Assembly (NCBI GenBank): GCA_918026815.1
Contig: CAKJVC010000014.1
Span: 1 to 64,000, forward strand
Length of the DNA: 64,000 bases
Source of the DNA: Chalara sp. BL73
Taxonomy: Eukaryota; Ascomycota; Leotiomycetes; Helotiales
Reading direction: 5' to 3'
Each line of letters begins with the position of its first letter. Position 1 is the stretch's first letter. The notes beneath the pieces are model-generated. The model saw only the letters and a list, made by a program, of their open reading frames with translations. It was not told the origin of the DNA and did no database searches. A program made the position numbers and the translations under genes. Positions 46,176-58,495 of the stretch are shown in pieces.

Positions 46176-47522
46176 GGCTGCGACATTCGGAAAAGGCGCA
46201 AGCCCTCAAAGGTATAACCACATCCGAGTTGAGGTTGTGACAGCACGTTTAGGAGTTCGGCGCGCAAAACTGCTTCACGAGGCTTGAGTATCTGCAGGCA
46301 GAACTAAGTTTCTCGCGACAGCCACGAAACCTTTTTTCCAATGAATTCGATCTTGTGGGGTCTGTAATTAAAAGGAATTAATGTCTAAGGTCGTCAAAAA
46401 TTGAACAAGAAAGGAGCGTTTTGCTTTGATAGTGTGAACACAAGAGATCAGTCAAGGTGTGGCTCTAGACATTCAGATAGAGGAGTCGCGACTGAAGACT
46501 GCACTTGGAGGGCATGGAAAAGACCCTGTAGATCTAAACAGGCTTAGCGGATCCGCTAGCGCCTCGTTTGTCGGCCGCTTTCCGCACATCCTATCCCTTG
46601 GCGTAAATATACTATTCGCCAATGAGGGGTAAAGCCTGCCATAAAGGATGTGTGATACTCAACCTAAAAGTATGTCATCTCCATAAATCTACAAATGGTA
46701 ATTCAATCACACTATTCAATACTCAAGCTCAGAGGGCCCCAGAAGGAGAATTGGCTTTTATTATTGCTAAATAGTCTTCGCATCAACAGGGATGACATAC
46801 GAACATACTCACACTCTGAACAAGCATCGGTTGAAAAGGGATCCATGGTAGCAAAGGCACCCATAGACAGAAAAGGAGCGATGGCAGCAGAATAGCCCAC
46901 AAAGAAGCATTGCAACCCATTTTACTTGTAATATCAGTCATTCTGTAACCTCTAACAACAAAGTTAGGACCCTAGCTTCATTAGCAGCTATCACATCAGT
47001 GAACTGGTTGGTCGTCGACCTTCTTCAGGAGTTAAGTACGAATATTTCCCATTTTTACCTCAAATACACTTCTATTTACCCTTTCCTTTACCTCCATATA
47101 TCCCTTCATTCACCATGCACCGCCCAGCCTAATGCTCTCGAACACCATCTCCAAAAAATAGCATCCCTCCAGAAGGGATAAAACTCCAAAAGAATCATAG
47201 AGGTCCATGCAATGGAAACTTCTGATCTAGGAAGCTGAGTACATCCTAATTTATAACGCAGTTGAGCATGAGGCTTTGCTATTGGCGACATACCAAGACT
47301 ATCTTTGAAATGAAGTAGATATTACCATGACATTCAGAGGTGCATGCAACTCAAGGTATGTCTAAACAAACCACGTATGATACTTGTTTCTGTTTAGTTG
47401 GCACAGTGCTTAATTTAATAGGTATAGTTTGGATATAGGTTAAGCGAGCCAATAAGTAGCGACAATTGACATTCTTCTGCCTTAATGCTTTATCGCTTCG
47501 TCTGAATTCACTTAACTTCTCA
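46176..47522. other. intergenic
   Basis: Upstream of TRA1 and downstream of the asparaginase gene. No coding frame with recognisable content and no clear regulatory motif. Confidence 0.5.
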
Positions 47523-49839
47523 CTAGATTGACTTATCTTCCACCTCATCAACCCACAGATGCCCCCCAGCCTCCTCTAATAATGCCACATGTTCCTGATT
47601 TCCGACTCGTCTCGCTAGATAGAGCGGGCTATTGCCTGCTGCATTCCTTACGTGGACACTTGCTCCTCGTCTCAACAATTCCTTCAAGATAGCCGAGCCG
47701 GGTCCTACGGCTGCGAGATGCAGGGCAGTGTTACGTGCATAGTCCGAAGCTGTGAGGAGGTTCTGCTGGCTGGGTGAGCTTGACAGAATGCTAAGAACAC
47801 TGTCAAGCGAGCCTGAAGTAATAGCGTATCCAAGGGCTGTGAATGTAGTTTGTAGTGCCTATATCACAATCAGTTATCACACTCAGTTTCCCTTCAGAGA
47901 AGGAAAAAATGGCAATCACCAACCGTGATGGTTGGCCGCTCGCTTCCTGGATGTGTAAACTGGTCTTTGATTGTTTCGGTTATTTCTCCACGAAGGCTGA
48001 TTTGCATCCGTTTTGAAATATCTTCATAGCTCGTTTCTGGGAGGGCAAGAAGATATGAGAGTTTGGTAAGTGCAGCCTCGCTGGTGAGGTCATGCCCGAA
48101 GACTACACCTGCGTTTCCGAGGATAGTGGCTGGTGCGTAAAGGGGTGAGACGGATCCGGATTGACATTGCGAGACATTAACCTAGCGAGTTAGTATATGC
48201 AATAAAACAAATTTAGATCGAAAAGGGCCAGTACAATAATGATTCCACGCGATACAGCAGCTTTGATAACAGCCGTGAGACTTCCATCTTCTCCTCCAGG
48301 AGCGTTTCCTGCTCCGAATGTCTCAAGAATAAGGCCTTTAAGTCCAGGAACGTGGAGGACGCCGTCGATCATTTCGGGCTTGATACCCGGGAATATGCGG
48401 AGACATGCAACCTAAGTGTTCATCAGCGCTCAGGTATACCTAAGAAAGAAACACTTCACATACATGTGCTGTATCCAGATTCGTCTGGATATCGAACTTG
48501 GCTATATCCTTTGGGGGCCGAATCAGATTCCAATTGACATTCACACCCATCGCCGACACCTTCGCCAGTGGCTCGCAGTTTGGACTAGCAAAAGCATCGA
48601 AAGATGATGCAGAGACTTTCGTCGCCCGGTTGCCTCGATAAAGGTTATGGTGGAAGAATAGGCAGACTTCTGGGATCATGAAAGTTCCTGCAATGATGAG
48701 CGATCCAAGAAGGTTATCGACAGCATCTGATTGTAATGCAAATATCGAGGCTTGAGAGCCAGTAAGAATTATCGGCTTGCCTAGATGCGAACACATGAAT
48801 GAGAGCGCAGATGAGGTGTAAGCCAAGGAGTCTGTGCCATGCAGCACGACAAAGCCATCAAATAAAGCGTAGTTATTTTGGATTGTGGTTGCTATCTGAG
48901 TCCAGCCCGCTGAAGAGATAGAAGAAGAATCAAGAAGGGTTGGAAATTCATAAAGTGTGTACCGAACGTGGCGGGAGTACGTGCTTGGTGGTGTTCTCAG
49001 ACTGGGCAGATATTCTTTTGTAGATGTTGAAGTCATTACTGGTAGTGTGTCTACAAAACATCAGTGAACATGCAAGGATATTCTTCCCTGAAGGGAGAAA
49101 ATATGGAAGAAATCTTGAACCCATGATAGAGGAATTTGCGAATTTTAGGAGACTTCAAGTCTCGTTCAAATGTATGCCAGGCAATCATATTTTTACAAGC
49201 GCAAAACTGCTTTGACACTTTTGAAAATAAATAAGTACTCCTATCTGGGTCCACCGCATCACAATTTACAACATTTTCGAGGTAGCGAATTATGAGGAAA
49301 TATGTAAAATAAGCAAAATACAACACATTAGATAAAATCTGAGCTAGACGTCGATACCAACTTCTTGAACTGAGCAAAACGCCCTAGTCAGGAGCCGGCA
49401 ACATTGAAGAGTACTTCTTCAATAACGCATACTTACTAAGCTACAATCTATCATATCTTGAAATACAACTTTGAAGAAGAACCTGTACCCTCCCTATTGA
49501 AAGATGAATACTTAGACATAAATCATAAGCAGCAAAATTATCTTTCAATGAGTATATCAGAAACTCGTCTTTATGCCACTGAGCAGTCTGATATCGCCAA
49601 ACACTAATTTTTCTTGCGTCTGGCAACAAAAATTACGTAACCAAACGCAGAAGAGTTTTACTAATAACAATTTTCTCTTTCTTACCTTGCTTCGATCCAT
49701 CATTGAAGGACGGTCTAGGAGCCATGCCAGCCTCGAGAAAGCCTCTGACAGGCACCAATCCATCGGAAGACGGCTTCATACATATTGTCCCACCGGTCAT
49801 AATAATCAGAACGCGTCCTTCAGGATACATAGCGGCCAT
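47523..49839 (-). CDS. L-asparaginase with C-terminal ankyrin repeats
   Basis: Hydrolyses L-asparagine to aspartate and ammonia. Five exons, 49839-49686, 49050-48464, 48411-48235, 48181-47924 and 47858-47523, give 503 residues. Signatures: VLIIMTGGTICM with the catalytic Thr of TGGTI at residue 15; FDGFVVLHGTDSLAYTSSAL with the second conserved H-G-T-D; IILTGSQ; and the dimer-domain block LKGLILETFGAGNAPGGEDG, followed by VNVSQCQSG across the third splice. The C-terminus carries ankyrin-like units (YARNTALHLAAVGPGS; GASVHVRNAAGNSPLYLARR), as in the mammalian ASPG and fungal type I enzymes. No signal peptide, so it is cytosolic. The first intron, 635 bp, is far longer than any other in the window. 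The gene appears intact. Confidence 0.9.
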
Positions 49840-50590
49840 TTTGCGGGTCGTTCGATTCCACAGGGCTGCTCTGTAATGTGTTGGGGGCTTTGGAGCACGT
49901 GAATGTGGTCTTTGTGCGTTGATTCAAGTTTCCTGTATTGGGAGGTCGTACCCTGTATTCGGGAAACTAATCAGTTAACAAATAATGAATTAAAGTTGTG
50001 ACGAGCTTTAGCAAAATTCTCTGTCCAAAGTTTTCAAGAGTGGATCACCCCAGAATTAAGACAGAAGACAGAAGTAATCATAGGGTTCTGAACTGCCCTT
50101 ATAAGGGTATCATTGGAGTTGCTCTATAATTGGTCTTTCTTACGAATCATGGTCAGGCTCATCCAAAGGATTAATAAAATTACTCTATTTTTATGTCATA
50201 GAATGGTTGCCCTTGCAGGGTCACTCAATTCAGGGTCGTTTTTGGTTATCTTATCAAAATGGGATTTTGCCGCCTTGGCATATGGGTGCCAAGCACTGCC
50301 CCTGACAAAAAAAAGAATTCTTGTTCAAACCTCAAGCTGGGCTTGCGGCTGTCAGCAGACATTAAAATCCTTATATTTCAATCAATCTCAACATCACTTG
50401 GATATAGATTGGATCGGCTTTGACCTGATCGCCGTTCTTATACATAATTCATTTTTAGATTAAGGGTACGCACCATTCACCTCCAGCCAATCCCATTTCA
50501 ACAGTTTCCTTGCAAGATTGCGACAAATGCATTCGAGCTTCCCAACGCTGACTATTTATGCCACAGACCAAATTCTAGCCATCTGTAGCT
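49840..50590. other. divergent promoter region
   Basis: Shared upstream space of the asparaginase (-) and NAP-family (+) genes, with one CACGTG core near 49897. No gene seen. Confidence 0.45.
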
Positions 50591-51706
50591 ATGGCAGCCG
50601 CTTTGGAAGATGTTTCCATCTCGTACGAGGATCTTGCGGATATCGAGAGAGAATTTGAGGATGTGGAGACAGAAATAAGTAAGTACTCAACTGCCATCCT
50701 AGCGATGAGGGCGAGGATTCTAGGACGCGCAAATGCGAGCTTTGCAAACATGTTTTACCTCGCAACGTATTCAATCAAATAATGCTAACCAACAACAGTA
50801 CGCCAGCAGGTTGCCCTCACAGAAGCTCTCTATACCCGCCGCACCAAGCTCCTGTCCCAGATCCCGACATTCTGGCCGCTGGTGCTTGAGCAAGCGCCAC
50901 CCGAAATTGATCAATACATCCATCCCAATGATTCCAATGTTCTGCTCTCCTCTCTCACCTCCCTTTCCGTCTCCCATTTCGACCTCGCAAATAACCCGCG
51001 CTCGATCGCTATCAGCCTCGCATTTGCGCCGAACGAATATTTCGAGAACGAAGTGCTAGAGAAAAAGTTCTGGTACCGCAAGGCAAAGGATGGATGGAGC
51101 GGGCTTGTCAGCGAGCCAGTCCCAATTAAGTGGAAGGCAGACAAAGATCTCACAGGAGGGTTGTTAGATTTGGTGGTCAAGGCATGGGAGAAGGAGAAGA
51201 AGAATGGCGATAAGACAAAGTCGGCAGGACTCACACCCGAGCAGAAGGCATTAAAGAAGAAGATTGAGAGCACGGGAATGGGAGGAGTAAGTTTCTTTGG
51301 TTGGTTCGGGTTTATTGGACGTCCAATTACCGAGGAGGAGAACCAGGAGGCTATCAAACTTGGGAAGGAAAAAGTTGCTGCCAGAAAAGCAGGCAAACCG
51401 GCTCCTGCCTGTTGTGATCACGATCATGAGAATGGACACGAGCATGAAGAGGATGAGAACGAGGATGACGATGAAGAGAGTTTGGAGATCTTCCCGGATG
51501 GAGACGAACTTGCGATTGCTTTTGCCGAGGACCTATGGCCGTCTGCTATCAAGTACTTTACCCAAGCGCAGGAGCAGGACGGTTTGTCGGATTTGGATTT
51601 TGAGTCTGATGACGATGAGGATGATGAGGAGGCGCCTGATCTTGTGGAAGCGCCTTCAGCAGACGATAGCGATGGGCCACCGGCCAAGAAACAGCGCTCC
51701 AAGTAA
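50591..51706 (+). CDS. NAP-family histone chaperone (SET/Vps75-like)
   Basis: NAP-family proteins bind histones H2A-H2B or H3-H4 and help assemble or acetylate chromatin. Two exons, 50591-50678 and 50799-51706, give 331 residues; the intron has a GTAAGT donor and GCTAAC branch. Start: MAAALEDVSISYEDLADIER. A helix (EDVETEIIRQQVALTEALYT) is followed by the core: RRTKLLSQIPTFWPLVLEQA, SLSVSHFDLANNPRSIAISL, ENEVLEKKFWYRK and SFFGWFGFIG, then the typical IFPDGDELAIAFAEDLWPSA. The tail is strongly acidic (EDENEDDDEE; ESDDDEDDEE) and ends in a basic PPAKKQRSK, a likely nuclear signal. The short first helix and the FWPLVL motif favour the SET/Vps75 branch over classic Nap1. There is a His/Glu-rich insert (HDHENGHEHEE) of unknown meaning. 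Confidence 0.9.
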
Positions 51707-53488
51707 GGTGTATTAGAGCAATGATGGACGATACGGAGCGGAGATAATAATGCGCGTAGATTTCAAAGGGCCTTCAAGGGACAAAAGTGCAGATACCTTA
51801 ACTCGTAGACCAATTTCAATATTTCAACCAGGGCAAAATATGGGGCAATTCCATCTGGCTAGCCGATTTCTTTCGGAGCCTCATACAAACGAGACAGGAA
51901 ACACAGACGCCATATTGACTCTTTAAGCAAGCATAGAATTATGAGGACTTTGTATGGTCAAACCCAAGACCTTATTTTGTATTAAGTGGACTCAATGCAA
52001 GCGCTGTGATGAGATCACTTCGACAGCTACGGACGAGCCCGTTGTATTCTTTCAGAGTCCGCAAGGCACTTATCCGGCGATCCAAGCCGCCACACACTCA
52101 CAGATCGACATCCTCAATGCCAAGTCGGCTATGTCAACCAGCCGATCCGATCTACAGTATCAAATACAGCAGTCCAACGACTACCTACTCCTAATATGTT
52201 TCTTTAAGTCAATTCCCAAATTATTCGCTTCGAATCGATCGACCATCCCGAAAGCGTACATAAAGCCCATCAGAAACACGCTCGCCATGGGAAACCAATA
52301 GAGCCACCACAACTTTAATCGCCAAACTACATCTATATACCCTAGAGCATGGAAAGCACCTCCTCGCAATCGAAACCATTGTACATCCCAAGGAATCCGC
52401 ACCCAGCACCGCCCCCATCGCAAACAAGCCCTACACATTTCCCACCCCTAAACGCAAGAGAAAGCCAGCTCCACAAACGTAGCCGAGCTTCCCTCCGGAC
52501 GCCATGGCCGAAAAGCTCTACGCTGTATCTCGCACAGGAAAGCGGGCAAACCGGCTCAACCTAGCTCCCGCCACCTGGGCCCGCAGCACGCATGCGAATA
52601 AATCTCTGGAGCCGGGTCGAACGAGACGAAAAGGCCACCAAGGCTCTGATATCCCACGGATATCCGCCCATGGGGACGAGCACTGGTGGGATAATGACGA
52701 TATCCTAACAACGGCCCGGCGAAGGACATCCCGCGGATAGATGGATGGATGGGTGGGCGGGCGAGCTTGCAATAGAGAACTCAGCTTGTAAGCTAAAACG
52801 AAGGACATTAGAGGCCGACACCCACGTCTTCTACAGCCGTCACAAGCCTCAGCGCTCGCTCGATACACAGACCTCGCTTCTCGATATCTTGGTAGGTACG
52901 GGATCTCCATTTACGCTCGTTGGATGTATACCCAGCACGAATCCCGCCCCGCCGATCCAAGCCGCATGGATCTTTCGTCCGTGGTACACTCTAGCACTTG
53001 CGATTTAGGCTCTTCCAATGGCGGCTATCCTGTGAAGCTGCTGGAGTATCACCTAAGCATTGCGAATCGGGTTAGGTGGTTTCGTGGCATTCTATAGGCT
53101 CGTGCGTGGTTGTCATGCTGGATACGGGTTCCGGGTATTAGATCGGGCTTTTCACGGTATGAATTGGGGGTGGGGGTGTTGTACATTCTTTGGTTGCTTG
53201 GTTGATGTTTTATTTTCTCTTTCCTAGCATATATGATGATGGCGGCATCGAAGCTGGGCGTAGGTGTAGCATCGGGGTGTCTATACGTGCTGTGCATCAT
53301 CTCCAATATGATTCTGGCGATATGATAACGGAGATCGCGATTGCGGCTGGTGAAAGATACCTTGTGTTTGGTTGGAGTGTGCAAGGATGAATAGGAACCA
53401 AATGCAAATTCGATCATTTGTGCTCAGCCTGGAAGTCACAGCTAGTGAATATCAGATATTATTCACCGTACCGATAAAACCTGTAGCC
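51707..53488. other. large intergenic region
   Basis: About 1.8 kb. Small open frames at 52349-52564 (+), 52181-52438 (-, one hydrophobic stretch) and 52518-52910 (-) overlap each other and show no recognisable motif. Any real gene here would be short and unknown to me. Confidence 0.4.
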
Positions 53489-54357
53489 ATGAATCAAAAC
53501 ACGCTAGCATTTAGCAGCAGGGGAAAACCACAATGCTTCCTAACAACCAATTCCTCTTCTCGTAACGACCAGCACTTCCAATCGCAACAATTTCCATCTA
53601 TCGAAAACTGCCTTGCGAGTCTTGCTGCAATAACTCAACAAACCTTTGGAGAACTCGAACAGGCTCACAATCATCTAGATCACGCCTCGCATCAAGTAAA
53701 TATGGCTCATCGAGGAAACTCCCGTGCGATGTACCCCCGTCCTTACGACGCGCAACTCCTCTCAGGACCACAGGTACGTTTTGAATACCGTAAATTTCAG
53801 GCAGTTTTTGGGGCTCACAGCTAGTCAGCATGAGAAGTTCCCTGCGAATTCCAACCATACGTACCAACATCCTTATGCCGCGAACGATCAAGCTGTCACT
53901 GAGTCCGAAGTAAGTCTGAAGCCCATGTGTTGTTTAAAGATAATCAAAAGTAAAATTTGCTGATGAGGAGAGTGACCAGGATGGGATCTTCCTGCGCATC
54001 CTCGACCGACACATCTCCCACCTCGCCGGGCTGACCATCAACCCGGCAGCCATCCCAGCGCTGACCCACGCCTTTCAACTCAGTGGCATGGAGGTCGCGC
54101 AGACGTTCAGAGAGGAGGGTCGTGATCTTGCTGCGTGGGCTCAGTTCGTTGCGACAGATGGCTTTCGATTGGCAATGCCCGACGTGCAACTTCGCGCCGC
54201 GGTCCCGGATGAAAAGGGTGCTCTCAACATGGAGCGGTTGAGCCAGGAGCAGTTCCAGCTTAAGTCGCAGCTTCTTACCATTTTGCTTGACAAGATTGTT
54301 GGTGCGATGAGATATACCCAGCAGTTGCAGGAGCATGTTGGAGGGGAACAGGCATGA
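53489..54357 (+). CDS. unrecognised protein, three exons
   Basis: Model: 53489-53773, 53829-53909 and 53980-54357, all phase 0, with GTACGT and GTAAGT donors; 247 residues. Start MNQNTLAFSSRGKPQCFLTT. The first half is low in structure and rich in Ser, Gln, Asn and His. The third exon is well formed and probably helical: IFLRILDRHISHLAGLTINP, ALTHAFQLSGMEVAQTFREE, AAWAQFVATDGFRLAMPDVQ, then a long amphipathic helix LSQEQFQLKSQLLTILLDKI ending in QQLQEHVGG. Codon use and splice fit support a real gene. I do not recognise the family. An alternative start is the Met at 53702. No signal peptide or membrane segment is seen; a partner-binding role for the final coiled segment would be speculation. 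Confidence 0.55.
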
Positions 54358-56187
54358 AGGATATGAAAGAATGCTGAAGTGGTAGATGAGATGAATGCAA
54401 GAATTCCTCCTGCGAAGGAGGAAAACTGGCCGGGAACCTCTTGAATCCGTGATGCCAACAACCTTTCTCCTTCTATCAGACACGCGCATTTCCAAAAGTA
54501 GTACTGAGCATCAAATTTTGCAAATAATGAGAGACTTGAGTAGGAATTAGGTCATGCAGGAGTTGAGTAAAAGGAAACTAGACCATATTTGACCAAACTT
54601 TAACATGATAAAGCCCTTAACTTCCAGGGCCCAAACTCGATGTTGCCATTCTTACCGTCATCTGCCTACCGGTCTGGTCAACTGAATCCAAGGCCGCAGG
54701 CATTCAAACATTTTAGTAATCTCGCAGACCGCGTGCAGAAATCATGGACTTATAAGCAACAGCAAAACCCCAACGTTGAGTAGCTCGCAGTTATTTTCTC
54801 CCCAGCATTGAACAAGGGACGGGTGCAGACGGAAGGGGGAGCATTATCGTCGTCGTCGGTTTGCTCGCTAAAACTGTTGATGGGCTTGGGATGCCAAGAA
54901 AAGGGGTTTTTGGAGGCGTTCAACGGGCTCTGAAAATTTTGATCAGATGAGTTGCAGAGGGGCCGAATACACTTTTGGAAGGTTTGTGCATTAGTTGCGG
55001 GGTACCCGATCCGATTCATGGCGAAATAGGTTTTATCAAAGGGCCGGCGGTGGTGGTACCAGTTATTTTTTCTTGGTTCTTGTTTTCATGGACCATTCGA
55101 GAGCGCTGAAATAAAAAAAAATAAAAAAAAAGAGCAGGCAAAAAATTAATAGAAACTGGGGGAGAGTTCATCATGTGATCTTGAGACAAACATCTCGAAG
55201 CCCACCGCCACGGCAAAGCTTGGAGGCACGATGTAGTAGCCTTGCAGCTGGTATTAAAAAAGTGGAATCTGGAGAGTGGAAGAGTTCCGTCCACATCAAA
55301 CACCCCTCCCCCCCATTTTACTACTGACGATGGCCCGTGGCCCCATGGGAAGGATTTCGAAAATGGAAGTGAGAAGTGGCGGTGCAAGATGTTACAACAG
55401 TCGCGCATGGAAATGAGGGATATAAATAAAATGTCATTTAAGCAATACTCATCACGGTTGAGGCCGTGAGATGGAAGGATGATTTCTGTTGGAGATAATG
55501 AACGCCCTGAAGAGAGAAGATGGATAGCTAGTAAAGGGTTGGTTGTGGGTGTATGGCAGGCGCATGCGATAACTGTCCCCTAATGTCATGTCCTGTAGGG
55601 ACTATTAGTTACCCGTACAAATTGAAATTTTAGCGTTGTGAGGTCATTCTAACAGGGTTTATTCTCTGCACCGCACCCCCCCCTGCACAGAAGCCGTGCA
55701 CCCAATCAGACCTCCCAATTTAGATTGGAAGCACCGCCAGCCTTTCCATTTGTTAGACAAGCCGAACCCTTCAAAAACTGCTGAGCTTGCTTCTCTCTCC
55801 CTCCCTCTCTCCCTCATATCCCTCACTCACCACCTACTTCCATTTAAATCAATCTTTCCTTCCCTACGAAGGCTGCTCCCTAGAGATCCAATCCATCCCT
55901 ATCCAGACAGTTAACGTGGTTCATTCAGCACACTCGGAGTCGGCCAGCTCCTGTACGTTTCCCGTCGCTCACACACCCCGATGCCGGTTTGCTGATCTTT
56001 GTTCGAAGTGGGGAAGCTTTTCTCTCTGCCAACAATCCGCGCCAGAAAGAACAGGAGAAGAAGAAACCTGCCAGTTTCTTAGCTCCATTCTAGGTTTCAT
56101 CACATCTCCAACCTCTTCCCATCCTGCGACATCATCCTGCACTCGCTACCAGCAACAGACGGCCCTTCTATACAAAAAATCATCACA
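54358..56187. other. intergenic, long leader/promoter of glycogen synthase
   Basis: 1.8 kb without a credible gene. Near 55790-55870 is a pyrimidine-rich stretch (CTCTCTCCCTCCCTCTCTCC) about 330-390 bp before the glycogen synthase ATG, the kind of CT tract common just upstream of strongly expressed fungal genes. Confidence 0.5.
55789..55816 (+). promoter_or_regulatory. pyrimidine-rich promoter tract of glycogen synthase
   Basis: Run of C and T on the coding strand upstream of the glycogen synthase start at 56188. CT tracts often mark transcription start regions in filamentous fungi. Inference from position and composition. Confidence 0.35.
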
Positions 56188-58495
56188 ATGGGGGAGGTAA
56201 CCTCAAACAGAGACATCAAGAACCACCTTCTCTTCGAAGTAGCCACCGAGGTAGCTAATCGAGGTATGTCGGTCCAGAATGGTTGGAGCCAGCAGAGCTA
56301 AATTGTCCGCAGTTGGTGGTATCTACTCCGTCCTCAAGTCCAAAGCTCCAGTCACAACCGCCGAATATGGAGACCGATATTGTCTCATCGGGCCTCTGAA
56401 CAGGCAGTCGGTAAGTTTTAAGATAGCACATCGCCCGTAATCCTTCACTAATAGGAATAGGCCGCGGTTGAAGTGGAAGTATTAACCCCTTCGAATCCCC
56501 AACTGGCAGCAACCATATCTTCGATGGAAGAGCGTGGCATTGAGATGATATATGGTCGATGGTTGATTGAGGGCGCTCCACGAGTCCTTCTCATTGATAC
56601 GAAAACTGCCTACCGGTTTTTGGACGAGTGGAAAGCGGATTTATGGAACACTGCCGCCATCCCATCCCCAGCTGGGGACGCTGAGACTAACGAGACGATT
56701 GTATTCGGGTACCTGGTTGCGTGGTTTTTGGGAGAAGTAAGTCCCTAGAGGAGTTTGGTTGCTTGTCAAGCTTACATTTCTTAGTTTGTGGCACACGAGA
56801 AGGAGAAGGCAGTCATCGCACACTTCCATGAGTGGCTCTCGGGTGTAGCTCTACCACTTTGCAAGAAGCGCCGCATCGACGTTACCACCATCTTTACCAC
56901 ACATGCGACGCTCCTCGGACGATACCTCTGTGCTGGGTCTGTCGATTTCTACAATAATTTGCAATACTTTGATGTGGATGCCGAAGCGGGAAATCGTGGA
57001 ATTTACCACCGATACTGCATAGAACGTGCCGCAACTCATGCCTGCGACGTTTTCACGACTGTCTCCCATATCACTGCTTACGAAAGTGAGCATCTCTTGA
57101 AGCGGAAGCCAGACGGTGTGCTGCCCAATGGGCTTAATGTCACCAAATTTTCTGCTATGCACGAGTTCCAGAATTTGCATCAACAAGCTAAGGAGAAGAT
57201 TCATGATTTTGTTCGAGGTCATTTCTACGGACATAACGATTTCGATCCAGAGAACACTCTGTACTTCTTTACCGCTGGACGATACGAATACAGGAACAAG
57301 GGTGTGGATATGTTTATCGAATCACTAGCTCGACTGAACCACCGCCTGAAGTCGTCTGGATCAAAGACAACAATTGTTGCTTTTGTCATTATGCCTGCAC
57401 AGACACATTCATTAACGGTTGAAGCGCTGAAAGGACAAGCCGTGATCAAATCGTTACGGGATACTGTTGATGTGATTGAACGTGGAGTAGGAAAGCGGAT
57501 CTTCGAGCGGGCCCTTAAGTGGCACGATGGAGAAGCCATGCCAGACGACAAGGACCTCATTACTGCCCAGGATCGGATTTTACTTCGAAGACGGTTATTC
57601 GCTATGAAGAGGAATGGCCTCCCTCCGATCGTTACGCATAACATGGTGAATGATTCCGAAGACCCAATTTTGAACCAGATCCGCCGGGTACAGCTCTTCA
57701 ACCATCCCTCCGATCGCGTCAAGATTGTCTTCCATCCCGAATTCTTGAACTCTGCCAACCCGGTCCTCCCAATGGATTACGATGAATTCGTTCGAGGAAC
57801 ACATCTCGGCGTTTTCTCATCCTACTATGAGCCATGGGGGTACACTCCGGCTGAGTGTACTGTGATGGGTGTTCCAAGTATCACCACCAACCTCTCAGGA
57901 TTTGGATGCTATATGGAGGAGCTGATTGAGAATTCAACCGATTACGGAATCTACATCGTAGATCGCCGTATGAAGGGTGTCGATGATTCGGTGAACCAGC
58001 TCACGTCCTACATGTTTGACTTTGCTGCTAAATCAAGACGTCAACGCATCAACCAGAGGAATCGTACCGAGCGGCTCAGTGACCTGCTTGACTGGAAGCG
58101 TATGGGCATGGAATACGTCAAGGCGCGTCAGCTCGCCCTCCGAAGAGCTTACCCAGCATCATTTGATGGCGAGGACGAGTTCGATTTCATCCCGGGTGTG
58201 GAGCAGAAGATCTCTCGACCCTTCTCTGTTCCAGGCTCGCCAAGAGATCGCAGTGGAATGATGACTCCGGGTGATTTTGCAAGTCTGCAGGAAGGCCGAG
58301 AAGGTTTGAGCACCGAGGACTATGTTGCCTGGAAGCTACCGTTAGTTTTACCATGACCCTGCGACTGTAAATATACTAACTATTCCTAGTGAGGAGGAAG
58401 ATCCAGATGAGTACCCGTTCCCGCTTACCCTGAGATCGAAGCGGTCACAGGGGCCGAGTAGCCCGGCCAACGAGCCACTCACGAACGGCAGTTAG
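56188..58495 (+). CDS. GSY1: glycogen synthase (GT3 family)
   Basis: Transfers glucose from UDP-glucose to growing glycogen chains in the cytosol. Five exons, 56188-56263, 56313-56410, 56461-56736, 56785-58340 and 58390-58495, give 703 residues, normal for eukaryotic GT3 enzymes. Start [20 protein letters not shown]. Signatures: [14 protein letters not shown] across the first splice (sugar-nucleotide loop), [82 protein letters not shown], and the catalytic E-x7-E in [17 protein letters not shown] regulatory tail ([15 protein letters not shown], then [12 protein letters not shown] and a Ser-rich end) carries likely phosphorylation sites, and the [20 protein letters not shown] arginine cluster matches the glucose-6-phosphate-sensing helix. 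Intact, and highly conserved. Confidence 0.97.

Noticed and set aside
49051..49377. 108-codon frame inside the asparaginase first intron
   Set aside because: It ends at the splice acceptor, is AT-rich and hydrophobic without family features, and is better explained as intron sequence.
51424..51702. Serine-rich minus-strand frame (92 codons)
   Set aside because: Mirror image of the acidic Asp/Glu tail of the NAP-family protein.
52181..52438. Minus-strand frame with one hydrophobic segment
   Set aside because: Could be a tiny membrane protein, but overlaps other open frames, and neither a start context nor a family is recognisable.
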